The notes under the pieces: model-generated
What the model saw: only the letters and a program-made list of their open reading frames with translations
Told to the model about the DNA's origin: nothing
Database searches by the model: none
Assembly: GCF_009766095.1 (NCBI RefSeq)
Contig: NZ_LMUD01000014.1
Location: 75,976-139,975 of the forward strand
DNA: 64,000 nucleotides
Source: Granulicella sp. S190
GTDB lineage: Bacteria > Acidobacteriota > Terriglobia > Terriglobales > Acidobacteriaceae
Direction: 5' to 3'
Translations under genes and position numbers: made by a program
In this document: piece by piece, positions 63,441 through 64,000 of the stretch
Layout: each line of letters opens with the position of its first letter
How positions within the stretch are numbered: position 1 is the first letter of the stretch

Positions 63441-63635
63441 ATGGCCGACATCGTTCGCTACGCAGGGCAAGGTTTCATCGAACGCAGTCGCAAGTGGATC
63501 AACGGCCAGCATGAGAAGGTACTGCTGGCGATCAGTGCTCCAGTTGCGGTCATACCGCCATCTCCTATAACTCGTGCCGTAACCGACACTGCCCGAAGTG
63601 CCAGGGCAACGCCCGCATCCGCTGGCCAATTTCAA
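63441..63635 (+). pseudogene. Truncated IS91-family transposase, N-terminal zinc finger
   Basis: MADIVRYAGQGFIERSRKW, the N-terminal signature of IS91-type transposases, starts at 63441. After LLAI the frame shifts and about a dozen residues are missing; then CSSCGHTAISYNSC and RNRHCPKCQGNARIRW continue the zinc-binding region to about 63628. The rest of the enzyme is absent. Confidence 0.75.
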
Positions 63636-63750
63636 TGCATTGGCCTGTCATACCCAGTTGAAACTAGACGGGGTTTGACACCTGTTCTCGAAGAGTCTGG
63701 ATTCGCGATAAGGCCTGTTCACAACAGTTTTGGCTTGCTGACCAGCTCAT

Positions 63751-63787
63751 CAAAGCAAAACGAGCCGGCCATTTCCTGGCCGGCTCG
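63751..63787 (-). terminator. Terminator of the minus-strand Oar-like gene
   Basis: An 11-bp stem CGAGCCGGCCA/TGGCCGGCTCG at 63761-63787, followed on the minus strand by TTTTGCTTTG. Classical rho-independent form, 22 nt after the receptor stop. Confidence 0.8.
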
Positions 63788-63808
63788 CTGGGTTTACCTG
63801 AAAGCGCT

Positions 63809-64000
63809 TTAAAAAAGAATCTTCAGGGAGAGCTGCGTGTTGTATGGTTCACCCGAGCCGATGCCAGGTGCGCCGTACGAGAGGCCGATGGTGGAGGTGC
63901 TGTTACCGAACAGAGAACCGTCACCAAGGTTCGCAACCGGCTGTGCCAGATTGACACGGTTCAAGACGTTGAACATCTCTACGCGAAACTGGGCGCGGAC
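63809..64000 (-). CDS. C-terminus of an Oar-like TonB-dependent receptor (partial)
   Basis: The minus strand from the right edge reads VRAQFRVEMFNVLNRVNL, then a short linker, SLFGNSTSTIGLSYGAPG, and ends YNTQLSLKILF with a TAA at 63809-63811. MFNVLNRVN and a C-terminal Phe are the hallmark of Oar-like barrels. The gene continues out of the window. Confidence 0.8.
   Translation of the reverse strand, partial: VRAQFRVEMFNVLNRVNLAQPVANLGDGSLFGNSTSTIGLSYGAPGIGSGEPYNTQLSLKILF

Larger units (their letters stand above)
62423..63650 (+). mobile_element. Decayed recombinase plus IS91-like element
   Basis: The block pairs a tyrosine recombinase gene with the start of an IS91-family transposase, a pairing seen in IS91-like elements of Acidobacteria and other phyla. 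Both genes are broken. Ends were not mapped; boundaries are approximate. Confidence 0.5.

Overview
The window looks like an acidobacterial chromosome of the Terriglobus/Granulicella/Edaphobacter type. The evidence is an Oar-like TonB receptor with an N-terminal carboxypeptidase-regulatory domain, a second such receptor entering from the right edge, a Reg_prop/Y_Y_Y histidine kinase, many exported Tat/Sec enzymes of sugar catabolism, and moderate-to-high GC. This is inference from gene content; no rRNA or intact tRNA is present to confirm it.

Layout. (1) 1-9.1 kb: the end of a GH2 glycosidase, trhO, selO, a Gfo/Idh/MocA oxidoreductase, an MFS carrier, and a two-component pair whose genes overlap by 4 nt. 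(2) 9.3-20.8 kb: an Oar-like receptor, then four exported enzymes (RraA-like, RidA-like, SelA-like PLP enzyme, dihydroorotase-like amidohydrolase) that read as a periplasmic catabolic module, a decayed GH95-like remnant and a large beta-helix polysaccharide-degrading protein. (3) 20.9-51.6 kb: a contractile injection (type VI-like) locus, bordered on its left by an integrase remnant. (4) 51.6-52.6 kb: an AraC-type regulator. (5) From 53.07 kb rightwards: an apparent genomic island starting at a tRNA-Ala 3' fragment. It holds an AbiE-type toxin-antitoxin pair, a Cus-type copper/silver efflux operon and a decayed recombinase/IS91-like element. The right edge enters another Oar-like receptor.

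The type VI-like locus is the centre of interest. It encodes sheath (TssB, TssC), tube (Hcp), baseplate (TssE, TssF, TssG, TssK), ClpV and VgrG. I find no TssJ, TssL, TssM, TssA or PAAR, although unrelated genes flank both sides. In their place are trans-envelope signalling proteins: a 1589-residue Ser/Thr kinase with TPR, TM, PEGA and LamG-like parts; a DUF1080-DUF1080-TM-FHA protein; a polytopic FHA protein; and a membrane-anchored vWA protein. The spike is split: VgrG stops after its OB fold and a separate 910-residue needle carries 82 uninterrupted octapeptides of the VxGxxxxx type.

Inside this locus, on the opposite strand (33.55-36.75 kb), is a compact five-gene operon: an E1/ThiF-like adenylating enzyme, a membrane protein with two 8-Cys RING-like fingers, an 86-residue YukD/ubiquitin-like protein ending in Gly, an E2 with the HPN motif and catalytic Cys, and a calcineurin-like phosphoesterase. 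It looks like a complete E1-E2-E3-Ubl conjugation pathway. It lacks a JAB-type deconjugase, and its phosphatase may oppose the neighbouring kinase. I propose that this Ubl pathway and the kinase/FHA/phosphatase circuit control or modify the injection machine.
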